A stretch of DNA of 64,000 bases from Fictibacillus marinisediminis (GTDB taxonomy: Bacteria > Bacillota > Bacilli > Bacillales > Fictibacillaceae): assembly GCF_023149135.1 (NCBI RefSeq), contig NZ_JAIWJX010000002.1, positions 1,178,001 to 1,242,000 on the forward strand, in the 5' to 3' direction. A model generated the notes under the pieces. The model was not told where the DNA came from. It was given only the letters and a program-made list of their open reading frames with translations, and did no database searches. A program made the translations under genes and the position numbers. The stretch's first letter is position 1, and each line of letters begins with the position of its first letter. Positions 23,552 through 32,425 of the stretch are shown here, piece by piece.

Positions 23552-24556
23552 ATGAATGAAATAATAAGTACCAGTATAAAAGCTGAAGTGACGATTCGGG
23601 AGGTATGGGGAGCCAAAAAGAGGATCGGTTCCCTGATAAAAAAAACACCTGCTGTTGAATCTTTTATTCTATCTGAAAGAGCAGGACGGCCAGTTTATCT
23701 TAAACTTGAGACGGTTCATGATACAGGAGCATTTAAAGTCCGGGGGGCAGCGAACAAAATTTTAAGTTTAAGTGAAGAGGAAAAAAAGAGGGGAGTTACA
23801 ACGTATTCTACGGGAAATCATGGAATGGCAGTAGCCTATGTGGCGAAAAAACTAGGCATTGAGGCCACTGTTTGTATATCCAACCGGGTGCCAAAAGCAA
23901 AAGTTGATTCTCTTAAGAGACTGGGTGCTGTCATTGAATTTTGTGGAGAAAGCCAGGATGAGGCTGGCGAAAGATGTTTCACATTAGAAAAAGAGCAGGG
24001 ATTGACCGTGATCGAGCCATTCGATGATCCGCACATAATCGCAGGACAAGGTACCATTGGTTTGGAACTGCTTGAAGATATTCCATGTTTAACTGATGTG
24101 ATCGTGCCGCTTTCGGGTGGGGGGCTGCTATCCGGCATCGGTATGGCGGTTAAGTCAAACGACCCGGGGATCAGGGTTACTGGGGTTTCCATGGCAGAAT
24201 CCGCAGTGATGTATGAGAGCCTTAGAGCAGGGAAACCCGTAAAATTACCTGAGAAGGACACACTTGCTGACAGCCTTCTCGGAGGAATTGGCCTGAACAA
24301 TCGCCATACCTTTGAAATGGTAAAAAGGTATATGGACCAGGTTCTATTAATCTCTGAAGATGAGATTGCCTACAGCATGGCCTATATGATGGATCATCAC
24401 CGAATGGTCATGGAAGGAGCAGCAGGTACTGCAATTGCAGCATTATTAGGAAAGAAAATAGAGCACCAGGAAGGAGCAATTGCTGTCATTATCACAGGCA
24501 ATAATGTAGATCTTTCGGTGGTACAACGAATTCTTCAAGCCTACTCACCTTCTTGA
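23552..24556 (+). CDS. eutB: EutB-like hydroxyectoine utilization dehydratase (threonine-dehydratase fold)
   Basis: The 334-residue fold-type II PLP enzyme has the Schiff-base Lys62 in DTGAFKVRGAANK, substrate/phosphate loops YSTGNHGMAVAY and SGGGLLSGIGMA, and no ACT domain. Size and sequence fit the EutB branch of threonine dehydratases, which is linked to hydroxyectoine use, and the neighbours (DoeA, EutC) confirm the context. The proposed role is dehydration or rearrangement of hydroxylated intermediates; the exact reaction is not settled. ATG 23552 has GGGAGGGG upstream. The gene has its own promoter and is followed by the regulator. Confidence 0.82.
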   Translation: MNEIISTSIKAEVTIREVWGAKKRIGSLIKKTPAVESFILSERAGRPVYLKLETVHDTGAFKVRGAANKILSLSEEEKKRGVTTYSTGNHGMAVAYVAKKLGIEATVCISNRVPKAKVDSLKRLGAVIEFCGESQDEAGERCFTLEKEQGLTVIEPFDDPHIIAGQGTIGLELLEDIPCLTDVIVPLSGGGLLSGIGMAVKSNDPGIRVTGVSMAESAVMYESLRAGKPVKLPEKDTLADSLLGGIGLNNRHTFEMVKRYMDQVLLISEDEIAYSMAYMMDHHRMVMEGAAGTAIAALLGKKIEHQEGAIAVIITGNNVDLSVVQRILQAYSPS

Positions 24557-24701
24557 AATTACCCATTTTACCGTAAGATTGTACAGGGGAATTTGGTTTT
24601 GTGTTGAAAATATAGTAGAGATCTTCCCGATTATTGTGATGTGCTATATTTAACAATATGTATAATTCAGGAAGGAACATCTTGCGGTCAGGAGGGTTCA
24701 T

Positions 24702-26408
24702 ATGAGGTTTGCAGTAGGGGATATATTAAACTTCAAGATTATGAAAAATGCCAGAGTACGAACTGGGGGCAATATCCTGAACGAACGGTATGTTCAATGG
24801 ATTTCTGCTATAGAGATGCCCGTAGAGAATTTTGTCCGCAAAAATGAAGTGGTCCTGAGCACGGCCATTGGGTGCGGCCATGATATTTTGTTATTCAAAA
24901 AATTTGTTGAAGACATCATACAATCTGAAGCCTCAGCGCTTATTATTGCTTTAGGCCGTTACATATATGATGTTCCAAAAGAAGTGATGGAGCTTGCAGA
25001 AAAACATAACTTTATCATTATTGAAATTCCATGGGAAATCCGTTTTGCTACCATCATTGAAGATGTTCTTAGAGAACTCAATGACAGGCAGTTTAAAGAC
25101 CGGGAAAAATCTGAAAAAGTTCAGCAGGAACTCCTTAAACTCATTCTGAAGGAGACAAGCCTGAACGAAATATCCGGTTATATTCAAAAACATATAGGCT
25201 GTCCTCTCGTTATTACGGACAGAGCGGGAATTATTCAGGACAGGGCTGAAGCATGCAAGCCTGGCGCCAGATGGAAATACTATGACATGAAAGATTGCAT
25301 CTCCACAGAAAAAACACCTGCCGTTCTGCCGCAGGATCCGATGTTTCAAAAATTTCATCTTATTGAACGTAAGGGTGAGTCAATTCTTCAACTGCCAATA
25401 CTAAAGGCTTCAGGAGATATACAGGGATATTTATTTGTTCTGCCTCCAAACGATTTGGTGATCGAAGAGTTTTTAAATCAATACCGTGTGAACGTGCTCG
25501 AACATTCAGCTACCACGATCGCTCTTTGGCTGTCGCGCCAAAATGCCATTGAAGAAGCGGAGATGCGTCTTCGCAGTGATTTTGTTCTGGAATTGGCAAA
25601 AGGAGAGTTTTCTTCCCGGGAACAAGCTGAATCCAGAGCAAAATTGCTCGGGTTTAATATTAAACTCCCTTATGTTTGTATTGCTGGCTATCCTGAAAAC
25701 CTGGCACTATTGTTCAAAAAAAGAAAGCAGCACTATGCTTCGTATGAGCACTGGCTTGACAGCATGATCCGCTATATTGAGGAAGAAATTTATTATGCGG
25801 CACAATCTCTAAAAAAAGAAGTGATGATGACCTATCAAGGGGAAAAACTTATCCTTTTTGTAGAAATTACAAGCAATGAGAACCCTGCACATCATTTTTT
25901 GGATCTAGTTGAGAGGCGTCTCCGGAATCTGCTGCCGGATGTCATCATTTCATGGGGAATCGGCGGGCACCAGGAGGAGGTTACTGCGTTTAAAAAAGGA
26001 TTTGACCAGGCAAAGACCGCACTGCAGATCGGAAGAAATAAGAAGGGAGCAGGACACCGGGTACTGTATGAAAATACAAAGGTTGACCGGGTGTTGTTGA
26101 CTCTTGCACAGAACAAAGAAATGAAAGAAATCATCGTATCAGCGATCGAACCGCTTATTCAATATGACCAGCAGCGCACTATGGATCTTATCGGAACGTT
26201 CACTGCCTACAATGAATGCCACGGAAATGTGAGTCAGACCGCGCGCCTGCTAAATCTTCACCGGCAATCCCTATTGTACAGGCTGCGTAAAATAGAGACC
26301 CTGACCGGTCTTTCCCTGATCGACACGGACGATTTATTTTTATTGGACCTCAGCATCAAAACCTGGAAATTAGGGTTAACTGAAGCACGATATCCTATTA
26401 ACAGCTAA
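24702..26408 (+). CDS. PucR family regulator of the ectoine island
   Basis: The 568-residue protein has an N-terminal PUCR domain (about 5-120, with GGNILNERYVQWISAIEMPVENFV and the FVRKNEVVLSTAIG strand), a central sensor region, a GGDEF-like CdaR segment (DVIISWGIGGHQEEVTAFKKGFDQAKTAL) and a C-terminal HTH (NECHGNVSQTARLLNLHRQSLLYRLRKIETLTG). PucR proteins are activators of catabolic genes that respond to pathway metabolites. Placement between eutB and doeA makes this the likely local regulator, instead of the EnuR (MocR-type) protein known in proteobacterial clusters. ATG 24702 has AGGAGGG. A terminator follows. Confidence 0.85.
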   Translation: MRFAVGDILNFKIMKNARVRTGGNILNERYVQWISAIEMPVENFVRKNEVVLSTAIGCGHDILLFKKFVEDIIQSEASALIIALGRYIYDVPKEVMELAEKHNFIIIEIPWEIRFATIIEDVLRELNDRQFKDREKSEKVQQELLKLILKETSLNEISGYIQKHIGCPLVITDRAGIIQDRAEACKPGARWKYYDMKDCISTEKTPAVLPQDPMFQKFHLIERKGESILQLPILKASGDIQGYLFVLPPNDLVIEEFLNQYRVNVLEHSATTIALWLSRQNAIEEAEMRLRSDFVLELAKGEFSSREQAESRAKLLGFNIKLPYVCIAGYPENLALLFKKRKQHYASYEHWLDSMIRYIEEEIYYAAQSLKKEVMMTYQGEKLILFVEITSNENPAHHFLDLVERRLRNLLPDVIISWGIGGHQEEVTAFKKGFDQAKTALQIGRNKKGAGHRVLYENTKVDRVLLTLAQNKEMKEIIVSAIEPLIQYDQQRTMDLIGTFTAYNECHGNVSQTARLLNLHRQSLLYRLRKIETLTGLSLIDTDDLFLLDLSIKTWKLGLTEARYPINS

Positions 26409-26453
26409 ATACTTTCAAAGATAAATTAACAATCTTTTATTAATAAAATATTT

Positions 26454-26488
26454 GAGGGCTTGTCTGAACATGGACAAGCTCTTTTTTT
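26454..26488 (+). terminator. terminator of the PucR-type gene
   Basis: Stem GGGCTTGTC/GGACAAGCTC (core GCTTGTC/GACAAGC) with a 7-8-nt loop and seven T. Confidence 0.85.
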
Positions 26489-26520
26489 GTGTGTGCTAGC
26501 TATTCTAAAAAATTGACTAA

Positions 26521-26604
26521 AACTTTTTACAAAAGTTCATACATTTTTGCAGATGATGAATAGATGGAGGTTGTTCTATACTGAGTTTATAAATTCACTA
26601 TTCA
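26521..26604 (+). promoter_or_regulatory. control region of the doeA operon
   Basis: A perfect dyad AACTTTT-TAC-AAAAGTT (26521-26537) is followed by a TATACT (26577-26582) and by TCACTATTCA (26595-26604), the 10-mer shared with eutB. An AACTTTT half-site also precedes the second importer (35505-35511). Confidence 0.4.
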
Positions 26605-26645
26605 TAAAATTCTAATAATAACACAGAAACAGGAGGGAAGGTCCT

Positions 26646-27839
26646 ATGTCATTTGGGACAGCTGAATATCAGGAAAGAATTTATAAAACGAAAAAGAGTA
26701 TGGCAGAGAAAGGGATAGAAGTCCTCCTGATTACAGACCCGGCCAATATGAACTATTTGTCAGGATACGATGGATGGTCGTTTTACGTCCATCAAATGCT
26801 GATCGTTATTAATGACGAAGATCAGCCGATCTGGATCGGCCGCGGCCAGGATGCCAATGGGGCAAAAGCAACGTCATGGCTTTATCATGAGAACCTGATT
26901 CCTTATTCCGACGAATATGTCCAATCAGACTCGAAGCATCCTATGGATTTTGTGGCCGATATCCTAAAGCAGATCGGGCAGGACAAGCGTTCGATCGGTG
27001 TGGAGATGGACAATTATTACTTTACGGCTAAATGTTATGAGCAGTTAAAGAAGGGGCTGCCCAATGCTTCGTTTAAAGATGCCACATTATTAGTAAACTG
27101 GGTTCGCCTCGTAAAATCAGATGCCGAAATTACGTATATGAAACGCGCTGCTGAAATTGTGGAAAATGCCATGATGAAAGGAATCGGGCTCATTAATGAA
27201 GGCGTCAGGGAATGTGATGTGGCCGCCGAGATCTTTCATACCCAAATCAAAGGGACGAAAGACTTTGGCGGTGACTATCCGGCGATCGTGCCCCTGCTGC
27301 CTTCAGGAGAAAAAACGTCTACTCCTCACTTAACTTGGACGGATGACCGGTATAAAAAAGGGGACTCCGTCATTTTGGAACTGGCAGGCTGCTATAGACG
27401 GTATCATTCCCCGCTTGCAAGAACAGTAAATATCGGACCGCCATCCGACAAGCTCAAAAATCTTTCCGATGTTGTAGTAGAAGGGCTGAATGCATGCCTG
27501 GACATGATCAAGCCGGGAATTGCCTGTGAGGAAATTGAAGAAACGTGGAGAAAGACGATCCACAAAAGCGGCATTGTTAAAGAATCGCGGCTTGGCTATG
27601 CGATGGGACTTAATTATCCACCGGACTGGGGTGAGCACACGGCAAGCATCCGGAAAGGAGACCGAACCATTCTGCAGCCGAATATGACCTTCCACCTCAT
27701 CCCCGGAATCTGGCTTGATCAATACGGCTTTGAGGCCAGCGAATCTTTCCGGGTAACTGCGAACGGCTGTGAAGCCTTTGCTTCAATGCCAAGACAACTG
27801 TTTATCAAAGATGGAGTGCTGGAAACGAACATGAACTAA
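26646..27839 (+). CDS. doeA: ectoine hydrolase DoeA (M24 peptidase fold)
   Basis: The 397-residue creatinase/aminopeptidase-fold enzyme carries the stretches that distinguish DoeA/EutD: GYDGWSFYVHQ, WIGRGQDANGAKA, VEMDNYYF, GGDYPAIVPLLPSGEKT with PHLTW, AGCYRRYHSPLART and NYPPDWGEHTASI. Family knowledge: it opens the ectoine ring to N-acetyl-2,4-diaminobutyrate in the cytosol; related EutD also accepts hydroxyectoine. It is the first gene of a run of close-set genes through the first importer. The ATG has GGAGGGAAGG upstream. Length equals that of characterised DoeA (about 399). Confidence 0.93.
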   Translation: MSFGTAEYQERIYKTKKSMAEKGIEVLLITDPANMNYLSGYDGWSFYVHQMLIVINDEDQPIWIGRGQDANGAKATSWLYHENLIPYSDEYVQSDSKHPMDFVADILKQIGQDKRSIGVEMDNYYFTAKCYEQLKKGLPNASFKDATLLVNWVRLVKSDAEITYMKRAAEIVENAMMKGIGLINEGVRECDVAAEIFHTQIKGTKDFGGDYPAIVPLLPSGEKTSTPHLTWTDDRYKKGDSVILELAGCYRRYHSPLARTVNIGPPSDKLKNLSDVVVEGLNACLDMIKPGIACEEIEETWRKTIHKSGIVKESRLGYAMGLNYPPDWGEHTASIRKGDRTILQPNMTFHLIPGIWLDQYGFEASESFRVTANGCEAFASMPRQLFIKDGVLETNMN

Positions 27840-27856
27840 AAGGGGTGAAGAGAAAA

Positions 27857-28861
27857 ATGTATATTTTCACAGAGCAGGAATTGAAGCAGCATATCTCATT
27901 AAACCTGGACGCTCTTTCCGTTGTTGAAGAAGGCTTTTCTTACCTAGCCGAAGATAAAGTAACCATGCCGCCCATCATGCGGGTTGATGTTCATGATCAT
28001 AACGGAGAAGTGGACGTGAAAACCGCCTATGTCGAAGGGAAAGACATGTTTGCGATTAAAGTGTCTTCTGGATTTTTTAACAATTACCAGATCGGCCTGC
28101 CGAGCGGAAGCGGACTGATGATGCTCATCAGTGCAAAAACAGGTGTGCCGCAGGCGATCTTGCTTGATAACGGTTATCTTACCGATATTCGTACGGCTGC
28201 CGCCGGTGCTATTGCTGCTAAATATCTATCAAGAGAAAAGATACAAACCGTTGGCGTGATCGGCTCAGGAAGCCAGGCGAGATACCAGGTAAAAGCCTTG
28301 CGGCTAGTAAGGGACTTTCAAGAGGTGCTCGTCTATGGTCGGTCAGTTGAACGGGCGACGGCCTATGCAGAGGAAATGTCAGCTGAGCTTGGGATTGAGG
28401 TCAAAGCGGTCGAAAGCGCAGAGGCGGTTGTACGTAACAGTGATCTCGTCATTACAACTACGCCGGCAAAGGAACCGGTGATTAAAGCAGAATGGCTCCA
28501 TCCAGGAATTCATATTACAGCGATGGGATCGGACGCCGAGCACAAGCAGGAACTCGAGGCTGAAGTATTGGCACAGGCCGGCCGGCTTGTTTGCGACACC
28601 ATCGCTCAATGTGAGCGGTTAGGCGAACTTCATCATGCATATGATCGAGGACTTTTATCCCGTGAACAACCTATCGTTGAGCTCGGGGAGCTGACTTCGC
28701 AAAAAACAGTAGGCCGGCAGGATGAAGAACAGATTACGATCTGTGACTTAACCGGAACAGGAGTACAGGATACCGCCATCGCTTTGTTTGCTTTTCAAGA
28801 AATGTTGAAACGAGGACTTGGTTTGGAAATAGAAAACAAAGAAGCAGCCTTAAAAAATTAA
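27857..28861 (+). CDS. eutC: EutC-like ectoine utilization protein (ornithine cyclodeaminase family)
   Basis: The 334-residue protein of the ornithine cyclodeaminase/mu-crystallin family has an NAD-binding Rossmann motif (TVGVIGSGSQARYQVKAL) and active-site stretches DVKTAYVEGKDMFAIKVSSGF and LLDNGYLTDIRTAAAGAIAA. EutC acts in the conversion of hydroxyectoine to ectoine together with EutA and EutB. EutA (an Asp/Glu racemase-like protein) is not in this block. ATG 27857 is well spaced from GGGGTGA. It follows doeA by 17 bp and is 14 bp from the next gene. Confidence 0.85.
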   Translation: MYIFTEQELKQHISLNLDALSVVEEGFSYLAEDKVTMPPIMRVDVHDHNGEVDVKTAYVEGKDMFAIKVSSGFFNNYQIGLPSGSGLMMLISAKTGVPQAILLDNGYLTDIRTAAAGAIAAKYLSREKIQTVGVIGSGSQARYQVKALRLVRDFQEVLVYGRSVERATAYAEEMSAELGIEVKAVESAEAVVRNSDLVITTTPAKEPVIKAEWLHPGIHITAMGSDAEHKQELEAEVLAQAGRLVCDTIAQCERLGELHHAYDRGLLSREQPIVELGELTSQKTVGRQDEEQITICDLTGTGVQDTAIALFAFQEMLKRGLGLEIENKEAALKN

Positions 28862-28875
28862 CGAGGAGTGATCAC

Positions 28876-30075
28876 ATGACAAATCAAAACGTAAAAGCAG
28901 GCACGAAGTCCGTGTGGGCAGGGGAAAAAGAGTATTTGGTGCACGGTGCCACCCAGGTGCCGGTCGTTCTAAGTGTAGCGTATGGCTACGACGATATGGA
29001 TGATTGGTATGACGTCGCCATCGGGAAGAAAAAAGGGCATATATACGGACGAAACACAAATCCGACGGTCCAGGCTTTTGAAGACAAAGTAAAAATTCTC
29101 GAAGGAGCCGAATCAGCTACGAGTTTTTCAACAGGAATGGCAGCGATCAGCAATACACTTTCTACTTTTTTAGTGCCTGGTGACCGGATCGTCTCCATCA
29201 AGGATACCTATGGCGGAACCAATAAAATATTCACAGAATTCCTCCCCCGGCAGCAGATCGAGGTTGCGTTATGTGAAACGGGCAACCATGAACAGATTGA
29301 AAAAGAAGTAGCAAAAGGCTGCAGTATTCTGTATTTGGAAACACCAACCAATCCAACGGTTAAAATTACAGACATTGAGAGGATGGCCAAAGCAGGACGT
29401 GAAGCGGGTGCGTTAGTGGTAGTTGACAATACGTTCGGAACACCGATCAACCAGAATCCGCTCGCTTTGGGAGCAGATCTTGTCATCCATAGTGCGACCA
29501 AATTTTTGGGAGGACATGCCGATGCGCTTGGAGGCGTAGTATGCGGTTCGGGGGAATTGGTGGAAAAAATCTATCATTTCCGTGAAATCAACGGAGCAAC
29601 GATGGATCCGATGGCTGCTTACCTCATCTTAAGGGGGATGAAAACCCTTCAGCTGCGTGTTCGCCAGCAAGGTGAAAATGCAATGGAGCTTGCTAAATTC
29701 CTCCAAACGCAAGACTTGGTAGAAGGAGTTTATTATCCTGGACTTGAAACACATCCAAACCATGAAATTGCGAAAAAGCAGATGAAGGGATTTGGCGGAA
29801 TGCTCAGCTTTGCAGTAAAGGGAGGGGTCGAAACGGTCAGAGATCTGCTTCCCAAATTGCAATTTGCTAACCGTGCGGCCAATCTTGGCGCAGTAGAAAC
29901 AACCGTCGGCCCTGCACGTACGACAAGCCACGTGGAATGTACACCGGAAGAACGGGCGGCGATGGGAATTCCTGAAGGATTGATCCGCATCTCCTGCGGC
30001 ATAGAGGACATCGAAGATATTATTGCAGACTTTGAGCAGGCTTTTCAACATGTGGAAAATGCTTTAAAAGTCTAA
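28876..30075 (+). CDS. cystathionine gamma-synthase-family PLP enzyme in the ectoine operon
   Basis: The 399-residue fold-type I Cys/Met-metabolism enzyme has YGRNTNPTVQAFEDKVKILEGAE (phosphate tyrosine/arginine), SFSTGMAA, YLETPTNP, VVVDNTFGTP and Schiff-base Lys209 in IHSATKFLGGH. In sulfur metabolism these enzymes catalyse gamma-elimination or gamma-replacement. No sulfur gene is near, and the operon otherwise concerns ectoine breakdown. It may therefore act on the gamma-amino carbon of 2,4-diaminobutyrate or a derivative, in place of the missing transaminase DoeD. That substrate is my inference. GAGGAG precedes the ATG. Confidence 0.75.
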   Translation: MTNQNVKAGTKSVWAGEKEYLVHGATQVPVVLSVAYGYDDMDDWYDVAIGKKKGHIYGRNTNPTVQAFEDKVKILEGAESATSFSTGMAAISNTLSTFLVPGDRIVSIKDTYGGTNKIFTEFLPRQQIEVALCETGNHEQIEKEVAKGCSILYLETPTNPTVKITDIERMAKAGREAGALVVVDNTFGTPINQNPLALGADLVIHSATKFLGGHADALGGVVCGSGELVEKIYHFREINGATMDPMAAYLILRGMKTLQLRVRQQGENAMELAKFLQTQDLVEGVYYPGLETHPNHEIAKKQMKGFGGMLSFAVKGGVETVRDLLPKLQFANRAANLGAVETTVGPARTTSHVECTPEERAAMGIPEGLIRISCGIEDIEDIIADFEQAFQHVENALKV

Positions 30076-30110
30076 AAGATAGCAAGTGTGTTTGAGGAGA
30101 TGAATGACAA

Positions 30111-31358
30111 ATGGCAAATCATCAGTTTGTTGCTGCTTCGGTAAAAGGGTTGAATGAAAAATTGATTGCATGGAGGCGGCAGATCCATCAAAATCCTGAA
30201 CTCAGTTTTCAGGAATTTGAAACGTCAAGCCTGGTGGCAGAAACATTAAGGCGGATTCCCGGAATGAAAACGGAGATCGGAGTGGGTGTTCCCACTGGTG
30301 TTGTAGGAACCCTTACCTCAGGGGAAGGACCGGTCATCGCCATCCGCGCAGACATGGATGCCTTACCCATTCAAGAGAAAAATGCAATTGGTTACAAATC
30401 CGGGAACGAGGGTGTGATGCATGCTTGCGGTCATGATGCCCATACGTCCATCCTGCTGGGGGTTGCCAGCCTTCTGGCAGATGCATTTGAACGGGGAGAT
30501 ATACAGGGTACGGTAAAATTTGTTTTTCAGCCGGCCGAAGAAAGCATTGATGAACACGGACTGTCAGGTTCTCCATATATGGTTCAGGCAGGAGCCTATG
30601 ATGAAGCAGATGCAGCCATAGCCCTCCATATGTGCCCTTGGCTTCCAGCTGGTGCTATTCAAGTGAACGATGGCTACAGCATGGCCAATGTTGATGTGTT
30701 CCAGGGCAAAATTTATGGAACAGGAGGACACGGTGCTTATCCTGAACAGGGAGCCGACCCCATTTGGATGCTGGGGCCTGTCATGCAGGCACTGCATGGC
30801 ATTGTGGCACGGAAAGTATCGGCAATGGAGTCAGCCGTGATCAGCATAGGTGAGATCCATGCGGGTTCGGCAAGCAATATTATTCCTACCGAGGTATCCA
30901 TATCGGGAACGATTCGCAGCTATTCACCTGAAATACGCGGCATGCTCGCCTCAGAATTGGAAAAGGCGTTTTCGATTGTACAGCCTCTAGGTGGGGAGTA
31001 CTCTTTCAAAGTAGACCGGGGCGAGCCTGCGCTGAAGAATCATAAAACCATCAACAAGTGGTTTATGGAGGCGGCAAGAGAGCTTTATCCCGAAATCACG
31101 ATTAAAAGAGGCCCGTTTGGAATGGGCGGAGAAGATTTTGGATATGTAACACAGAAAACGCCGGGTGCCATGTTCTTTCTGGGATGTGCCGAGCAAGGAC
31201 AAGACCAGAGAGATTTGCACACTCCATTTTTTGATATAAATGAAGACTGCCTGCCAATCGGGACAGCGATTCTAGCACAGACAGCTATAAAGTATTTAAA
31301 AGGCGAGGTATTCCTGCCGAGCCGTGAAAAGGTGGAGGTAGACACATATGGCACATAA
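30111..31358 (+). CDS. doeB2: M20 amidohydrolase, N-acetyl-diaminobutyrate deacetylase type (DoeB2)
   Basis: The 415-residue M20D-family metallohydrolase has two metal-binding clusters: HACGHDAH (Cys106, His108), QPAEES (Glu143-Glu144), ALHMCPWLP (His173) and a C-terminal LHTPFFDIN histidine; [14 protein letters not shown] marks the dimerisation domain. In the classical route DoeB/EutE (an aspartoacylase-type enzyme) removes the acetyl group from N-acetyl-2,4-diaminobutyrate. Here the only candidate deacetylase is this unrelated M20 enzyme, the so-called DoeB2 type. The next gene starts 11 nt before its stop, indicating coupling. Confidence 0.78.
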   Translation: MANHQFVAASVKGLNEKLIAWRRQIHQNPELSFQEFETSSLVAETLRRIPGMKTEIGVGVPTGVVGTLTSGEGPVIAIRADMDALPIQEKNAIGYKSGNEGVMHACGHDAHTSILLGVASLLADAFERGDIQGTVKFVFQPAEESIDEHGLSGSPYMVQAGAYDEADAAIALHMCPWLPAGAIQVNDGYSMANVDVFQGKIYGTGGHGAYPEQGADPIWMLGPVMQALHGIVARKVSAMESAVISIGEIHAGSASNIIPTEVSISGTIRSYSPEIRGMLASELEKAFSIVQPLGGEYSFKVDRGEPALKNHKTINKWFMEAARELYPEITIKRGPFGMGGEDFGYVTQKTPGAMFFLGCAEQGQDQRDLHTPFFDINEDCLPIGTAILAQTAIKYLKGEVFLPSREKVEVDTYGT

Positions 31359-32403
31359 ACTTGCTTTTATTGGGTTTGGAACAGTCGGCCAGGGATTGGC
31401 TGAAATTCTAAGGGACAAGCACGAACATTTAAAGGCTAAAGAGCATTTTGAAGCTGAAATTGTGGCTATCTCTGATTTTAACAAAGGTTCAATCTATCAC
31501 CCAAACGGTCTGAACATTAATACGGTTTTACAAGTGCTGCGGGAGACTGGAAATCTGGAAAACTACCCGCCGGCCCCTGGCCTCGTGACCGGCTGGGACA
31601 GCCTAAGGACCATTCGTGAAACTAATGCGGATAGCATTATTGAGGTTTCGTATACCGATGTACGTACAGGACAGCCGGCCATCGATCATTGCCGGACGGC
31701 ATTCTTGGCGAAAAAAAATGTGGTCATGACCAATAAGGGCCCGGTTGCATTGGCGTATAAAGAGCTTTCTGAATTGGCAAAAGAGGAAGGGGTGTACTGG
31801 GGATTTGAAGGAACCGTCATGAGCGGAACCCCTTCATTAAGGATGCCTGCTGCCGCTTTGGCGGGGAATGAGATTACAGAAATTCGGGGCATCTTAAACG
31901 GTACTACCAATTTTATCTTAACCAAAATGGAAGAAGAGGGAGTAACGTATGAGGAAGCGTTGAAGGAAGCCCAAAAACTGGGTTATGCAGAAGCCGATCC
32001 AACCAGTGATGTTGAGGGCTATGATGCGCGATATAAGATTACCATTCTGTCAAACTATGTGATGAATGAACCTTTGCTGGTAGAAGAAGTATCATGCCGG
32101 GGGATTACAGATCTCACCCTGACGGATATTGAAGAGGCAAAAGCCGAAGGGAAACGGTGGAAACTGCTGGCCAAAGCTCGTAAAGAAAACGGGAAAGTTA
32201 ATGCTTCTATCGCTCCTGAAAAGATCGATATGACTGATCCACTTGCTTCCATCAGCGGAGCTGTAAACGCCATTGCTTATGATTGTGATCTCTTAGGAAC
32301 TGTTACGCTAAGCGGAGCAGGTGCAGGTAAGGTTGAAACAGGCTTTTCCTTGTTAATCGATTTAATTAACATTGATCGCGAAAAAAAACTCGTAAACATT
32401 TAA
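31348..32403 (+). CDS. homoserine dehydrogenase-like oxidoreductase in the ectoine operon
   Basis: The 351-residue protein has an N-terminal Rossmann domain ([17 protein letters not shown]) and the homoserine dehydrogenase catalytic domain ([63 protein letters not shown]). The regulatory ACT domain of biosynthetic Hom is missing, as in catabolic paralogues. Homoserine dehydrogenase interconverts aspartate semialdehyde and homoserine. Aspartate semialdehyde is the expected product of diaminobutyrate deamination, so the enzyme could drain or supply that intermediate. The role is inferred from context. It overlaps the M20 gene by 11 nt. Confidence 0.78.
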   Translation: MAHKLAFIGFGTVGQGLAEILRDKHEHLKAKEHFEAEIVAISDFNKGSIYHPNGLNINTVLQVLRETGNLENYPPAPGLVTGWDSLRTIRETNADSIIEVSYTDVRTGQPAIDHCRTAFLAKKNVVMTNKGPVALAYKELSELAKEEGVYWGFEGTVMSGTPSLRMPAAALAGNEITEIRGILNGTTNFILTKMEEEGVTYEEALKEAQKLGYAEADPTSDVEGYDARYKITILSNYVMNEPLLVEEVSCRGITDLTLTDIEEAKAEGKRWKLLAKARKENGKVNASIAPEKIDMTDPLASISGAVNAIAYDCDLLGTVTLSGAGAGKVETGFSLLIDLINIDREKKLVNI

Positions 32404-32425
32404 ACAGTGGAAGGCGGGGATGTTG

